DNA of 48,481 bases from Woeseiaceae bacterium (GCA_024640345.1 JAHEFD010000014.1:1-48481), one strand, 5' to 3'. Shown: positions 28,389-37,574, counted from the stretch's first letter. Numbers and translations are program-made. The notes: generated by a model from the letters alone, not told the origin.

Positions 28389-28897
28389 TCAATTTCTCTT
28401 GTAGTTATCATCCACCCTAAGTGGAGTTGTTTGACATTGTCACTGTGTATAGGCCCGCGTTCATGACGGAAGAGGCTTCATCAGCGAACCTTACCGATGG
28501 TGTTTCCGGAGAGTTTCTAATCCGTAGCGACGGACGGAATCACGAGCCTGGAGACTCAATATGGACAGCTCAATCATACAGGAATTTCAATTTTCCTGAT
28601 TTTGACCCAATTTCAGGGTCAAAAGACGGTGAAACCCGCTGTCGCAGCGGCGTTCACCGTTGCTTTCGTGACTCGTCGGAGGCCAACGTGGACCCTGCTT
28701 TGAATCGCTGTGTTTTGGAAAAATGCTTGGTCGACCGGCTGAATCGACAATTCCAGGCGGTCGCTGGGCTGCTGAGCTACTGAGAGGCCGCTTTTAACTT
28801 AATAGCGGACGTCGGTCGAAAAAGCCGCTTGATGAAACTGGTTGAACGTACGGCGAGAGGGATTACTCTCGGCACGTGTAGATTCCGACAAAACTGG
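28389..28897. other. 509-bp stretch without a convincing gene
   Basis: No open frame here has a supported start and coding character. It holds a run of inverted repeats: TCCGT/ACGGA at 28521-28534, three abutting hairpins at 28580-28660, and CGAGAG/CTCTCG at 28854-28871 near the end of the sugar symporter gene. On the minus strand, 28633-28786 and 28430-28520 read as protein-like fragments interrupted by stops. A decayed mobile element or a structured RNA are both possible; I cannot choose between them. Confidence 0.5.
28580..28660. repeat. Three abutting inverted repeats (possible structured RNA or element end)
   Basis: Three hairpins follow each other almost without spacing. First, AGGAA/TTCCT (28580-28597). 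Second, TTTTGACCC/GGGTCAAAA, a perfect 9-bp stem with a 7-base loop (28600-28624). Third, ACGGTGAA/TTCACCGT enclosing CCGCTG-TCG-CAGCGG, a stem of about 14 bp (28626-28660). No T-run follows on either strand, which argues against simple terminators. Confidence 0.65.
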
Positions 28898-30268
28898 TCA
28901 AACTGCGTGTCGTTCCTGAAGCTCCCGCTCGAATCGCCGAATCGTTTCTGAATTGATTCGATAGAAGAATATCGCCGCCGCGCCGGCCAGCGCGAGCATG
29001 GCTGGTATCACGCTGAACATGAAACGTATTCCCGCCAGCGACTCTTCGGTCTGGACCTCGTTGGCGACGAATCCGAAATACCCCAGCATGACGCCGGCGA
29101 GTCCGGCCCCGACAGCGAGTCCCATTTTTTGCGCAAATTGGAGGCTGGAGAAGACCAGGGCTGTAGTGCGGCGCCCCGTCTTCCACTCACCGTAGTCGGC
29201 TGTATCGGCATACATGGCCCACACGAGAGCGGGTGTCGGGCCGATAACGAACGTACCGATACAATTGATGAAAACCATGAGCCAGTACTCGTCAGGAGGC
29301 GTGATGTAGAACGCGGCCATCGACACCGCATTCAGGATAGTCAGCACAATTAAAAGGCTGCGTTTCTCGAAAAAGTCACAGAGGGTCTTGGTCAGTGCGA
29401 TGCCACCAATCATCACCATGAGGCCGAGTGACATGAATACTGCGGTCCTGTCGAAAATCAGGAAGATGGGCGCGCCGTCGTCACCCACGTAGTATTTAAA
29501 ATAGTACAGCAGTGAGCCGTTGCGAACGGCCGCATTCATTAGAGTGAATAATGCCGCGATAAACAGGGCGATCCATGGGCCGTTACCCAGCATCGCCTGG
29601 ATGTCGAGTCGGATGTCGGCTTTTTCCTGTACAGGTGCTACGCGCTCCTTCGTGGTCGCAAAAGTGATCCAGAACAAAACAACCGACAGTACTGCGAAAA
29701 TAACCATGGTGAGTTGGAACCCGAGCGCTTCGTCGCCACCACCGAGCAAATTTTTCAAAGGCGTTACAAACGTCCCGATCAGCCAGGCAGCTGCAAAGGC
29801 ACAAATAAACCGGTAGCTCGCGACCTTCGTTCGTTCGGTCGAGGATGGGGAAATAACGCCCATGAGTGCCGAATAGGGTACGTTTATCGCCGTGTAGGCC
29901 AGCATCATTAATGTGTAAGTGACATAGGCATATACCAGCTTGCTGGAATCTGACAAGTCCGGATTTGCAAACATGGCGTAACCGCAGACCCCATAAGGAA
30001 TCGCAGCCCAAAGAAGGTAAGGCCGGAATTTTCCCCATCGGGAATTTGTACGATCAGCTATGAGCCCCATGATCGGGTCGCTCACGGCGTCAACGATTTT
30101 TGTTACGAGAAACATGGTTCCAACCGCCGCCGCCGACAATCCGAAAATATCCGTGTAGTAGTACAGCAGAAATATATTGAAAACCTGGAAAAAGAAGTTC
30201 GACGCGGTGTCGCCGAGACCGTAGCCAAGCTTCTCGCGGAACCCAAGTGGCTCTATATTATTTGCCAC
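28898..30268 (-). CDS. GPH-family sugar:cation symporter (second of a pair)
   Basis: A 456-residue carrier with about twelve helices of the glycoside-pentoside-hexuronide:cation symporter family. GPH landmarks are LGYGLGDTASNFFFQVFNIFLLYYYTDIFG, VDAVSDPIMGLIADRTNSRWGKFRPYLLW (about 60-88), and AMYADTADYGEWKTGRRTTALVFSS near residue 355, the conserved YGEWKTG loop. It probably imports glucosides or short glucans with protons or sodium. The start is GTG at 30268, inside the preceding symporter gene (11-bp overlap), so the two are co-translated and should share the operator at 31699. Confidence 0.92.
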   Translation of the reverse strand: MANNIEPLGFREKLGYGLGDTASNFFFQVFNIFLLYYYTDIFGLSAAAVGTMFLVTKIVDAVSDPIMGLIADRTNSRWGKFRPYLLWAAIPYGVCGYAMFANPDLSDSSKLVYAYVTYTLMMLAYTAINVPYSALMGVISPSSTERTKVASYRFICAFAAAWLIGTFVTPLKNLLGGGDEALGFQLTMVIFAVLSVVLFWITFATTKERVAPVQEKADIRLDIQAMLGNGPWIALFIAALFTLMNAAVRNGSLLYYFKYYVGDDGAPIFLIFDRTAVFMSLGLMVMIGGIALTKTLCDFFEKRSLLIVLTILNAVSMAAFYITPPDEYWLMVFINCIGTFVIGPTPALVWAMYADTADYGEWKTGRRTTALVFSSLQFAQKMGLAVGAGLAGVMLGYFGFVANEVQTEESLAGIRFMFSVIPAMLALAGAAAIFFYRINSETIRRFERELQERHAV

Positions 30269-31676
30269 GACGTTCCTCGAGTTTCATCCGGACCTGATGG
30301 GCTTTTTCCTCGGTTATGGAGTACGAAGCGATTGCCCAGATTGCGATGCCCGACGTAATGAAAGGTACGAATGCATCGAACAATCGCATCAACTTGATCG
30401 TTTGCGGGGATTGATCGCCGCCGAGATCCACATCGAATCCAGTCGCGTTGAGGAGGAGTCCACCGCCGGCAATCGCTACTGCCATCCCGAGCTTCACAAC
30501 CCACCAGAAAATGGACCCGTACATGCCTTCGCGCCTCTCACGAGTCTCAAGTTCGTCAGAATCAACGACGTCCGCAATCATTGATGGCATCAGTGTGAAA
30601 AGTCCGCCCAGCCCAAAGGCCATCAGCGGCGCCGGGACAAGCACCATCCAGGGGAGATCCGGGTCATAACAAAACCACTTTAAAGCGTACCCTGCCATCG
30701 ATATTCCGGTGGAGACAAAAAACGCGCGACGCTTGCCAATTTTTGTTGACAACCAGGTCACGAGCGCGATCACGCCAAATGCGGAGATGGCCTGCAGCAA
30801 TCCGGAGTGGCCAACGAATTCGGATCCCGAACCTGCGTCACCGGAAAAGACATAGTAAATGATAACGTATGACTGGAATGCAGCGATAAGTATAAAACCG
30901 TTGAAGACCAGGAATGTTGCCGCGCACAACTTTAGAAATGGCACGAACTTCAGTGTGATGATGAAACCGCGGAAAAAGTCGCACACTCCGTCGAAGAACG
31001 TATGCTGACGAGGCTGCGCTTTTTCCTCTCCTGCAAAACGTTCTCGCAGAAATATGGCGGGAAGTATTCCGAGTGCGACGACAACAATGCCGATGATCAC
31101 TGCGAGGTCTGCGGCGCCGTCGACTACGTTATCGAACAGCCGATCGCTGTACATAATTGCCAGAAAGTAGGGTGATACCATATAGGCAAGTTGGCCGATA
31201 AAGTTTTGCGTTCCCATCAACCGCGTGCGCTCATGGTAGTCCGGGGTTAGTTCATACCCTAATGCAACCCATGGTGTGGCAAACACGGTATAGGCGAGGT
31301 AAAAGATCGTCGATCCCGACAGAAAGTACCAGAAGTAAAATGATTCGCTTTTATCGGCCGGCAATTGCCACAGCAACGCAAAGACCACGCCTACGACGAT
31401 TGCGCCGACGAAGATGTAGGGTCGGCGGCGGCCCCACCGCGAGCGCGTCTTGTCGGAGATAAAACCCATCATCGGGTCCGTGATGGCGTCAGTAAGACGA
31501 GGCAGGGCGCCCAATAGCCCAACCAGCGCCGGGTTCATTCCAAGCCCGAGATTCAGAACAATAATCATGCCACCAATAGCGGCTGCGAGTATGTTGTTTA
31601 CGAAAGCGCCAAGGCCGTAGATCAGCTTCTGCTGAAGCGGAATCCGGTCTTCCGGTGCTGTTGTGAAATGCTCCAT
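30258..31676 (-). CDS. GPH-family sugar:cation symporter (first of a pair)
   Basis: A 472-residue carrier. IYGLGAFVNNILAAAIGGMI and TDAITDPMMGFISDKTRSRWGRRRPYIFVG (about 62-91) are GPH signatures. MIADVVDSDELETRERREGMYGS, near residue 370, is the family loop before helix 11. The frame extends upstream to 31850, but the ATG at 31676 fits family starts and leaves room for the promoter. The operator palindrome lies 22 bp upstream of this ATG and its TGTCAA end serves as -35 for this gene on the minus strand. A weak GAATAT -10 follows at 17 bp, so the leader would be very short. Confidence 0.9.
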   Translation of the reverse strand: MEHFTTAPEDRIPLQQKLIYGLGAFVNNILAAAIGGMIIVLNLGLGMNPALVGLLGALPRLTDAITDPMMGFISDKTRSRWGRRRPYIFVGAIVVGVVFALLWQLPADKSESFYFWYFLSGSTIFYLAYTVFATPWVALGYELTPDYHERTRLMGTQNFIGQLAYMVSPYFLAIMYSDRLFDNVVDGAADLAVIIGIVVVALGILPAIFLRERFAGEEKAQPRQHTFFDGVCDFFRGFIITLKFVPFLKLCAATFLVFNGFILIAAFQSYVIIYYVFSGDAGSGSEFVGHSGLLQAISAFGVIALVTWLSTKIGKRRAFFVSTGISMAGYALKWFCYDPDLPWMVLVPAPLMAFGLGGLFTLMPSMIADVVDSDELETRERREGMYGSIFWWVVKLGMAVAIAGGGLLLNATGFDVDLGGDQSPQTIKLMRLFDAFVPFITSGIAIWAIASYSITEEKAHQVRMKLEERRGK

Positions 31677-31698
31677 GATTGGCGCATATTCCGTAAGA

Positions 31699-31714
31699 TT
31701 GACAGCGCTGTCAA
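31699..31714. promoter_or_regulatory. LacI-type operator doubling as -35 for two divergent promoters
   Basis: TTGACAGCGCTGTCAA is a perfect 16-bp palindrome with the central CG-type symmetry of LacI-family operators. It lies 20 bp before the GH3 ATG and 22 bp before the symporter ATG. Each end is a consensus -35 (TTGACA). Rightward it is followed at 17 bp by TAGAAA, leftward at 17 bp by GAATAT. The same core, TGACAGCGCTGTCA, recurs at 41359 beside the regulator's other presumed targets. Binding here would block both promoters. Confidence 0.8.
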
Positions 31715-31734
31715 ATGTTGCTAGAAATAGCTCG

Positions 31735-34041
31735 ATGACGAGCCGCATCACGTCACAGTTACGATTCAGGAAATTGTGCGCTGCCGTCTTTCTATACAGT
31801 CTGGGACTGATCACGAACATGACCGCCGTCGGCGCAGAAGAAATCGGCAATTCGGACGTCGTTGAGCAACGGATTGACGAGTTGCTTAACAGGATGTCGC
31901 TGGCCGAAAAGATTGGTCAGATGAGCCAACTGAGCGCCGGTTCTGGCTACGCACCAGACTATCTTGGTGAGGGACTCCGCCAGGGGCGTATCGGTGCCGT
32001 ACTCAACGTGGTCGACGTCGAGACAGTAAACGAGTTGCAGCGAATAGCTGTTGAGGAAAGTCGTCTTGGCATTCCTTTGCTGGTCGGTCGTGACGTTATC
32101 CACGGATTCAAAACCATATTTCCAATTCCGCTGGGACAGGCCGCGACATGGAATCCGGAAATTGTCCGGATGGGCGCGCGTTTTGCGGCTCTTGAAGCGT
32201 CAGCGGTCGGCATTAACTGGGCGTTTGCACCGATGATAGACATCTCGCGCGACGCCAGGTGGGGTCGCATAGCCGAGAGTTTTGGCGAGGACACGTATCT
32301 GACCAGTCTCATGGGGGTGTCAATGGTGCAAGGACTTCAGGGCGACGACTTGTCGGAACCGGGTTCGATCGCCGCATGTGCCAAGCACTTCGCCGGATAC
32401 GGTGCGGCTGAAAGCGGCCGCGATTACGCGACGACCAACATTCCTGAAAACGAGCTGAGAAACGTCTACCTCCCGCCGTTCCGTGCAGCTGTTGATGCCG
32501 GCGCGGTAACGTTGATGACATCATTCAGCGACCTGGATGGCGTGCCGGCGACGGCTAATGATTTTTTGCTGCGTGATGTGTTGCGCGGCGAATGGGGGTT
32601 CACTGGCTTCGTGGTCAGCGACTGGGATTCCATTCACCAACTTCAGGTTCACGGTTTGACTGCCGACGACGAAGGCTCAGCGTTCGCGGCCATAACCGCT
32701 GGTGTAGACATGGAAATGTCAGGCGATGTTTACGCCGGTCAACTCGAAAAGCTGGTCGACGAGGGTCGCGTCAGTATCGGGCTGATCGACTCTGCCGTTG
32801 CCAGCATCCTGCGTACCAAATTCCAGCTCGGGCTTTTTGAGAATCCATACACTAATCCTGGCGACTATCCGCCGATCGCGAACGAGGCAACGCTCGAAGC
32901 TGCTCGCAAAGCTGCGTCGCAGAGTGCCGTGCTGCTGAAGAATGACAACAATGCTTTGCCATTGTCCGTTGACAAGCTGGCAAGGCTTGCCGTCATCGGC
33001 CCGCTCGCGGACGCTCCGTACGAACAACTGGGCACCTGGATTTTTGATGGCGATCCCAACCTGAGTATCACACCCCTGCAGGCGATTCGTGATCTTGTGG
33101 GCGAGAACGTCGAAGTTCGTTTTGTGGCAGCGATGCAAACGAGCCGCAGTCGCAACACCGAAGCGTTTGATGCGGCATTTGAGGCAGCAAAAGATTCGGA
33201 CGCCGTCTTGCTGTTCCTGGGTGAAGAAGCAATCCTCTCGGGCGAGGCGCATTCGCGCGCCAATATCGATCTGCCAGGCGCACAGGCGGAACTCGTAAGG
33301 CGGGTGCGGGAGACAGGCAAACCGGTAATTGCAGTTATCCAGGCGGGACGGCCGTTGACCCTGACAAACATCGTGGATGAAGTCGATGCCATTTTATTTG
33401 CGTGGCACCCGGGGACAATGGGAGGTCCCGCAATTACAGACCTGTTGTTTGGGGTTGAGTCGCCGTCAGGCAAGTTGCCCGCGACTTTTCCCCGGATGGT
33501 TGGACAGATTCCCATCTATTACAACCAGAAGAACTCCGGGAAACCGCCATCGGCAGACCGGATCTTGCACATTGACGACATTGAAGAGCGAGCGCCACAA
33601 ACTTCTTTTGGAATGTCGGCATTTCACCTGGACGCAGGTTTCATGCCACTATTTCCATTTGGGCATGGCCTGTCCTACGCCAGTTTCGAATACAAAAACA
33701 TCAGAACGAATCAGACTGCGATAGCGCGGGGGGAAAGAATTGTGATCAGTGCCGAACTAAGCAATTCTGGTACTGTGGCTGCCGATGAAATCGTGCAGCT
33801 TTATGTGCGTGATCTGGTTGGCAGCGTTACTCGTCCGGTCCGGGAGCTTAAAGGGTTCCAACGAGTGCGTGTAGAGCCCGGGCAGACAATTTCAGTGAGC
33901 TTCGATTTGCACAGCGACGATCTTGCGTTCTTCGGCCGCGACAACCGACGTACCGTGGAGTCCGGCGAATTCCATGTGTGGATCGGCGGAAGCTCTGCGG
34001 CGGAACTTAGAGGCGAATTTCGACTCGTCGATCGCGACTAG
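31735..34041 (+). CDS. Exported GH3 beta-glucosidase
   Basis: A 768-residue retaining beta-glucosidase of glycoside hydrolase family 3, BglX-like. A signal peptide covers about residues 1-34 (cleavage near AVGA). The N-terminal TIM barrel contains RIAESFGEDTYLTS, K217-H218 in KHFAGYGA, and nucleophile D296 in GFVVSDWDSI. The second domain (about 395-620) includes AVLLKNDNNALPL and LFLGEEAILSGEAHSR. A fibronectin III-like domain ends the protein. It likely removes glucose from glucan oligosaccharides in the periplasm. The open frame begins at 31663 across the operator, and ATG 31735 is the better start. The glucanase lipoprotein follows 45 bp later, probably in the same transcript. Confidence 0.94.
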   Translation: MTSRITSQLRFRKLCAAVFLYSLGLITNMTAVGAEEIGNSDVVEQRIDELLNRMSLAEKIGQMSQLSAGSGYAPDYLGEGLRQGRIGAVLNVVDVETVNELQRIAVEESRLGIPLLVGRDVIHGFKTIFPIPLGQAATWNPEIVRMGARFAALEASAVGINWAFAPMIDISRDARWGRIAESFGEDTYLTSLMGVSMVQGLQGDDLSEPGSIAACAKHFAGYGAAESGRDYATTNIPENELRNVYLPPFRAAVDAGAVTLMTSFSDLDGVPATANDFLLRDVLRGEWGFTGFVVSDWDSIHQLQVHGLTADDEGSAFAAITAGVDMEMSGDVYAGQLEKLVDEGRVSIGLIDSAVASILRTKFQLGLFENPYTNPGDYPPIANEATLEAARKAASQSAVLLKNDNNALPLSVDKLARLAVIGPLADAPYEQLGTWIFDGDPNLSITPLQAIRDLVGENVEVRFVAAMQTSRSRNTEAFDAAFEAAKDSDAVLLFLGEEAILSGEAHSRANIDLPGAQAELVRRVRETGKPVIAVIQAGRPLTLTNIVDEVDAILFAWHPGTMGGPAITDLLFGVESPSGKLPATFPRMVGQIPIYYNQKNSGKPPSADRILHIDDIEERAPQTSFGMSAFHLDAGFMPLFPFGHGLSYASFEYKNIRTNQTAIARGERIVISAELSNSGTVAADEIVQLYVRDLVGSVTRPVRELKGFQRVRVEPGQTISVSFDLHSDDLAFFGRDNRRTVESGEFHVWIGGSSAAELRGEFRLVDRD

Positions 34042-34086
34042 TCAGGCGTTGCTGACATGCTTATAGGCACGCGGCCAAAATCGACA

Positions 34087-36318
34087 ATGAACAAAATAGT
34101 CGTTTTGTGGCTTGGTGCAGTTTTCATCGGAGCATGCACGTCTGCGTCCGAGATACCCATGGCCCCGATCAAAGTCGAAGTTGTTGCGACGGATGCAGGT
34201 TTTCAGCTCCTGCGCGGTGGCAAGCCGTATGTCATTCGTGGTGCAGGGATGGGCGGCAACGATATCGAGAATTTTGCTGCCAATGGTGGAAACTCGATTC
34301 GTACCTGGACGACCAAGAGCGAGTCCATCGATACCCTGGAACTGCTGGACGATGCCTTGGCGAACGGCGTTACCGTAGCCTTGTGTCTTTCGATGCAGGC
34401 GGAACGGTGGGGATTTGACTACAACGACGACGCGGCGGTCGCCAGGCAGCTGGATGAGTTCAGGGAAGAGGTGCTCAAGTATCGCGATCACCCGGCACTT
34501 TTGTTCTGGATTATTGGCAATGAACTTAATCACAGCTACACCAATCCGAGTGTCTACGACGCAGTAGGCGACGTTGCCGAGATGATTCACGAGCTCGATC
34601 CCAACCACCCGACGACGACGACCATTGCAGGCATCAGGGAAGACGCAATTCACGATATCGAGACGCGAGCACCTGGCCTGGATTTCATAAGCTTCCAGCT
34701 TTACGGGGAGCTGTATGCGCTGCGGGACCGGATTCGTGAGCTGAACTTCAGGCGGCCATTCATGGTCACCGAGTGGGGCGCCATCGGGTACTGGGAGGTA
34801 GACAAGACATCCTGGGGCGCCCCTGTCGAAGCCACGAGCTCAGAGAAGGCCGCCGTCTTCATGCGTGGGCAAAGGGAGGTGCTGGACGCGCTCGTAGGAC
34901 AACTTCTTGGTTCCTATGTATTTGTCTGGGGGCAGAAGCAGGAGCGGACGCCCACGTGGTTCGGCATGTTCACGGAAGATGGGAAGATGACCGAAGTCGT
35001 TGACGTCATGAAGTACCTGTGGACAGGGGCTTGGCCGAAAAACCGATCACCGCACGTGCTGTCTTTAACGATTGGCGGGCACAGTGCGCGATCCAGCGTT
35101 ACGTATGTTCCGGGAGAAAAATTCGAGGCCAGTGCGGATATTGTGGATCCGGACGGGGATGCACTTTCATATCGGTGGGAGTTGAAGCCGGAAAGCGACG
35201 CCACGCAGGTAGGTGGCGACTTCGAAGAACGGATCGCGAGCCTGGGAGGCCACATAGAGAGCGCCGAGACGGCGAGCACTTTGGTGTCGGCACCAGAGCC
35301 CGGGGCTTACCGGTTGTTCGTTTACGCCTTCGATGGCAACGGGCATGCCGCGCACGCCAATATCCCCTTCAACGTAAGCAATGGAACAGACCAGTTGATC
35401 GCCGGTGAAATTATGGCTGTAAGTTATTCCGGTTACCGCAGCGGTCAGCACCCGGACCGGGGTAACGGCGCGGCAAATCCGAGTGACGCGGAAATACTTG
35501 AAGACCTGGCCTTATTGTTGAATTACGACCTGAAGCTGATCCGGCTGTACGACTCCGGTGAGAATTCCCACGCTACGCTCAGGCTGATCCGGGAGCACAA
35601 ACTGCCGATCAAGGTCCTGCTGGGTATATGGCTCAAGGCTGAGGTCAGTAACCATCTCGGGTGTCCCTGGCTGAACGAGCCGATACCGGACGACGAGTTG
35701 TCAGCAAACGCGCTGCTTAATGCTGAGGAGGTCCGGCGCGGTACAGAGCTTGCAGAAGAATATGGAGACATCGTCGTTGCGGTAAACGTTGGTAACGAAG
35801 CTCTGGTTGACTGGAATGACCACATGGTTCCGGTCGACAAGGTGATTACCTATGTGCGACAGGTTAAGGCCGCTATCGAGCAGCCCGTTACTGTTGCCGA
35901 TAACTACGAGTGGTGGATTCGCGATGGTGCGACGCTTGCGGCCGAAGTCGATTTTGTCGGCGTACATACTTATCCGGTCTGGGAAGGCAAGAGCATTGAA
36001 GATGGACTGTCGTACACCGTAGAAAATGTTGAACGTGTGCGCACGGCCCTGCCAGGCAGCAAGCTTGCGATCCTGGAGGCTGGATGGGCCACCCGCGCCA
36101 CAGAGTTTGGCGATCGTGCGAACGAAGCGGCTCAGGCTCGCTATTTTGTTGAATTGAGCGAGTGGGCCAGGAGCAGGAACATTACCGTATTCTTTTTTGC
36201 GGCGTTCGACGAGCCCTGGAAGGGTGATGCGAATAATCCGGGCGGTGCCGAGAAGCACTGGGGTTTGTTCAACGTCGACCGAACTCCCAAACAGGTGTTG
36301 ATGCCCGATCCGTCGTAA
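34087..36318 (+). CDS. Lipoprotein with two glycosidase domains: GH158/GH2-like + GH17
   Basis: A 743-residue protein. The signal ends in a lipobox (FIGAC, C17), so it is lipid-anchored. The first TIM barrel (about 35-315) starts RGGKPYVIRGAGMGG and GGNSIRTW. It has E146 in IIGNELNHS as acid/base and E229 in MVTEWGAIG as nucleophile. An Ig/PKD-like domain (about 325-432, DIVDPDGDALSYRWEL) follows. The second barrel (about 438-743) is GH17, a beta-1,3-glucanase family, with E571 in VNVGNEALVDW and E664 in LAILEAGWATR. The barrel-plus-Ig layout of the first half suggests GH158 endo-beta-1,3-glucanase, or a GH2-type barrel. Both halves keep their catalytic pairs. The start ATG 34087 replaces an upstream ATG at 34057, giving a proper signal. 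Confidence 0.88.
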   Translation: MNKIVVLWLGAVFIGACTSASEIPMAPIKVEVVATDAGFQLLRGGKPYVIRGAGMGGNDIENFAANGGNSIRTWTTKSESIDTLELLDDALANGVTVALCLSMQAERWGFDYNDDAAVARQLDEFREEVLKYRDHPALLFWIIGNELNHSYTNPSVYDAVGDVAEMIHELDPNHPTTTTIAGIREDAIHDIETRAPGLDFISFQLYGELYALRDRIRELNFRRPFMVTEWGAIGYWEVDKTSWGAPVEATSSEKAAVFMRGQREVLDALVGQLLGSYVFVWGQKQERTPTWFGMFTEDGKMTEVVDVMKYLWTGAWPKNRSPHVLSLTIGGHSARSSVTYVPGEKFEASADIVDPDGDALSYRWELKPESDATQVGGDFEERIASLGGHIESAETASTLVSAPEPGAYRLFVYAFDGNGHAAHANIPFNVSNGTDQLIAGEIMAVSYSGYRSGQHPDRGNGAANPSDAEILEDLALLLNYDLKLIRLYDSGENSHATLRLIREHKLPIKVLLGIWLKAEVSNHLGCPWLNEPIPDDELSANALLNAEEVRRGTELAEEYGDIVVAVNVGNEALVDWNDHMVPVDKVITYVRQVKAAIEQPVTVADNYEWWIRDGATLAAEVDFVGVHTYPVWEGKSIEDGLSYTVENVERVRTALPGSKLAILEAGWATRATEFGDRANEAAQARYFVELSEWARSRNITVFFFAAFDEPWKGDANNPGGAEKHWGLFNVDRTPKQVLMPDPS

Positions 36319-36480
36319 TGGCCTTTGCTGGTACTCACGCGGACAGTTCGCGCATCTGGAATGGTAGTGGAGGCGCGAGCGGTAATACTCCACCGTTGAA
36401 CATCAGTCACGCGACCTTGCTAAGCCACTCGCCGATATCGCCTGACGATACGCTGAGCAGCAAACATCGTTGGTCGTCCG

Positions 36481-37515
36481 TCAGTCCGGCGCAGGCCCGG
36501 TTGACTCGCGTATCTTAAGGCTTGACGGCACTATCTGGATCGTTTTCTTGTCCTTTTTACCATTGCGGCCCTCGATAAGCATTGCTGCAGCAAGTTCAGC
36601 CATGGCTGATAATGGCTGTCGGATTGTCGTCAGGTTTGGGAATACGAGCCGTGCCAGCGCGACGTCATCAAATCCGGCGATAGACAATTCCGTGGGCACT
36701 TCAATTCCAAAGCGATTTGCCACACGGATGACACCTGCCGCCATATCATCGTTTGCGGCGAAAATGGCGGTCGGGCGTTGCTTGCGACTTAACAGCTTTT
36801 CTGCGGCAATTTCACCGGAACCGAAAGAGTTGTCACCCGCCACTACCAGCCGTTCTGAGACCTTCAGGCCGCTCTGCCGCATGGCGTCCTTGTAGCCTTC
36901 AAATCGGTTCGCGACTGCCTTGTGGCTGCGGTGCCCGGTAATGTACGCGATCTTGCTGTGCCCGAGCGAAATCAGGTAGCGCGTCATTTCTGCACTGATC
37001 TCGCGGTCATTGGTGACGACGCAAAGTTCATTGGCCCTCGGCTTTCCCGGCGACAAGCGAATCATTGGGGTACTGGTCTTTTCGATGGCGCGAACAATTC
37101 TCGGCATGTCCGACAACGGTGCGGCGAGGACGATACCGGCGGGCCGCGCGTATTCGATAATTTCCTCGATTTCCCCGTCTATGTTGCCTTTTCTGTAATC
37201 GCACGGGTGAATCAGAAGCTCATAGTGAGACTTGCGACAGGCATGCAATGCACCCTGCTGCATATTGACGACGTAGCCTGCGCTTGGAACTTCATAGGCG
37301 CTTGGGTCATCGTAGATTAATCCGATAATGTGGGCGTGCCGGCTTGCGAGGTTTCGTGCTGACGGGTTAGGTCGATAATGGAGCTCCGCAATTGCCGCCT
37401 CGACTTTGGTCTTCGTCGATTCCCGTACATTGGGTTCCCGGTTGACGACACGGGATACGGTCTTCATGGAAACGCCCGCTCGCTGCGCGACGTGATCGAG
37501 TGTTGCCTTAGACAT
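36481..37515 (-). CDS. LacI-family transcription regulator of the glucan locus
   Basis: A 344-residue repressor. The N-terminal helix-turn-helix and hinge read TLDHVAQRAGVSMKTVSRVV then HYRPNPSARNLASRHAHIIG (about 5-66). The periplasmic-binding-protein-like sensor has RPTAIFAANDDMAAGVIRVA and LSIAGFDDVALARLVFPNLTT. The ligand is probably a beta-glucan oligosaccharide or glucose derivative (inference from neighbours). It sits in the middle of the genes carrying the three TGACAGCGCTGTCA-type palindromes and is the obvious candidate to bind them. Its ATG has GAGGCGG seven bases upstream. It converges with the lipoprotein gene across 162 bp, where I see only a weak GTGGAG/CTCCAC inverted repeat (36367-36393). 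Confidence 0.93.
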   Translation of the reverse strand: MSKATLDHVAQRAGVSMKTVSRVVNREPNVRESTKTKVEAAIAELHYRPNPSARNLASRHAHIIGLIYDDPSAYEVPSAGYVVNMQQGALHACRKSHYELLIHPCDYRKGNIDGEIEEIIEYARPAGIVLAAPLSDMPRIVRAIEKTSTPMIRLSPGKPRANELCVVTNDREISAEMTRYLISLGHSKIAYITGHRSHKAVANRFEGYKDAMRQSGLKVSERLVVAGDNSFGSGEIAAEKLLSRKQRPTAIFAANDDMAAGVIRVANRFGIEVPTELSIAGFDDVALARLVFPNLTTIRQPLSAMAELAAAMLIEGRNGKKDKKTIQIVPSSLKIRESTGPAPD

Positions 37516-37545
37516 GTGCAGTCCGCCTCATGAAAATCTTACATC

Positions 37546-37574
37546 TTTATCTGACATCGCCGTAAATTTTGCAA
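37546..37574 (-). promoter_or_regulatory. Predicted promoter of the LacI-family gene
   Basis: On the minus strand, TTGCAA (37574-37569) and GATAAA (37551-37546) are 17 bp apart, about 30 bp before the ATG. TGACAT (37552-37557) and ATGTCA (37574-37579) flank the spacer as an inverted repeat of operator-like half-sites, wider apart than in the main operators. Possible autoregulation is speculative. The rest of the 274-bp gap to the phosphorylase gene contains CCAACCTT/AAGGTTGG at 37645-37673 and no gene. Confidence 0.45.

Noticed and set aside
28421-28783. Plus-strand 120-codon frame in the hairpin region
   Set aside because: It crosses all three hairpins, has no ribosome-binding site and has no protein-like pattern.
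36318-36518. Plus-strand 66-codon frame overlapping the lipoprotein stop (TAATG)
   Set aside because: It runs into the end of the convergent regulator gene, and its composition is not protein-like.
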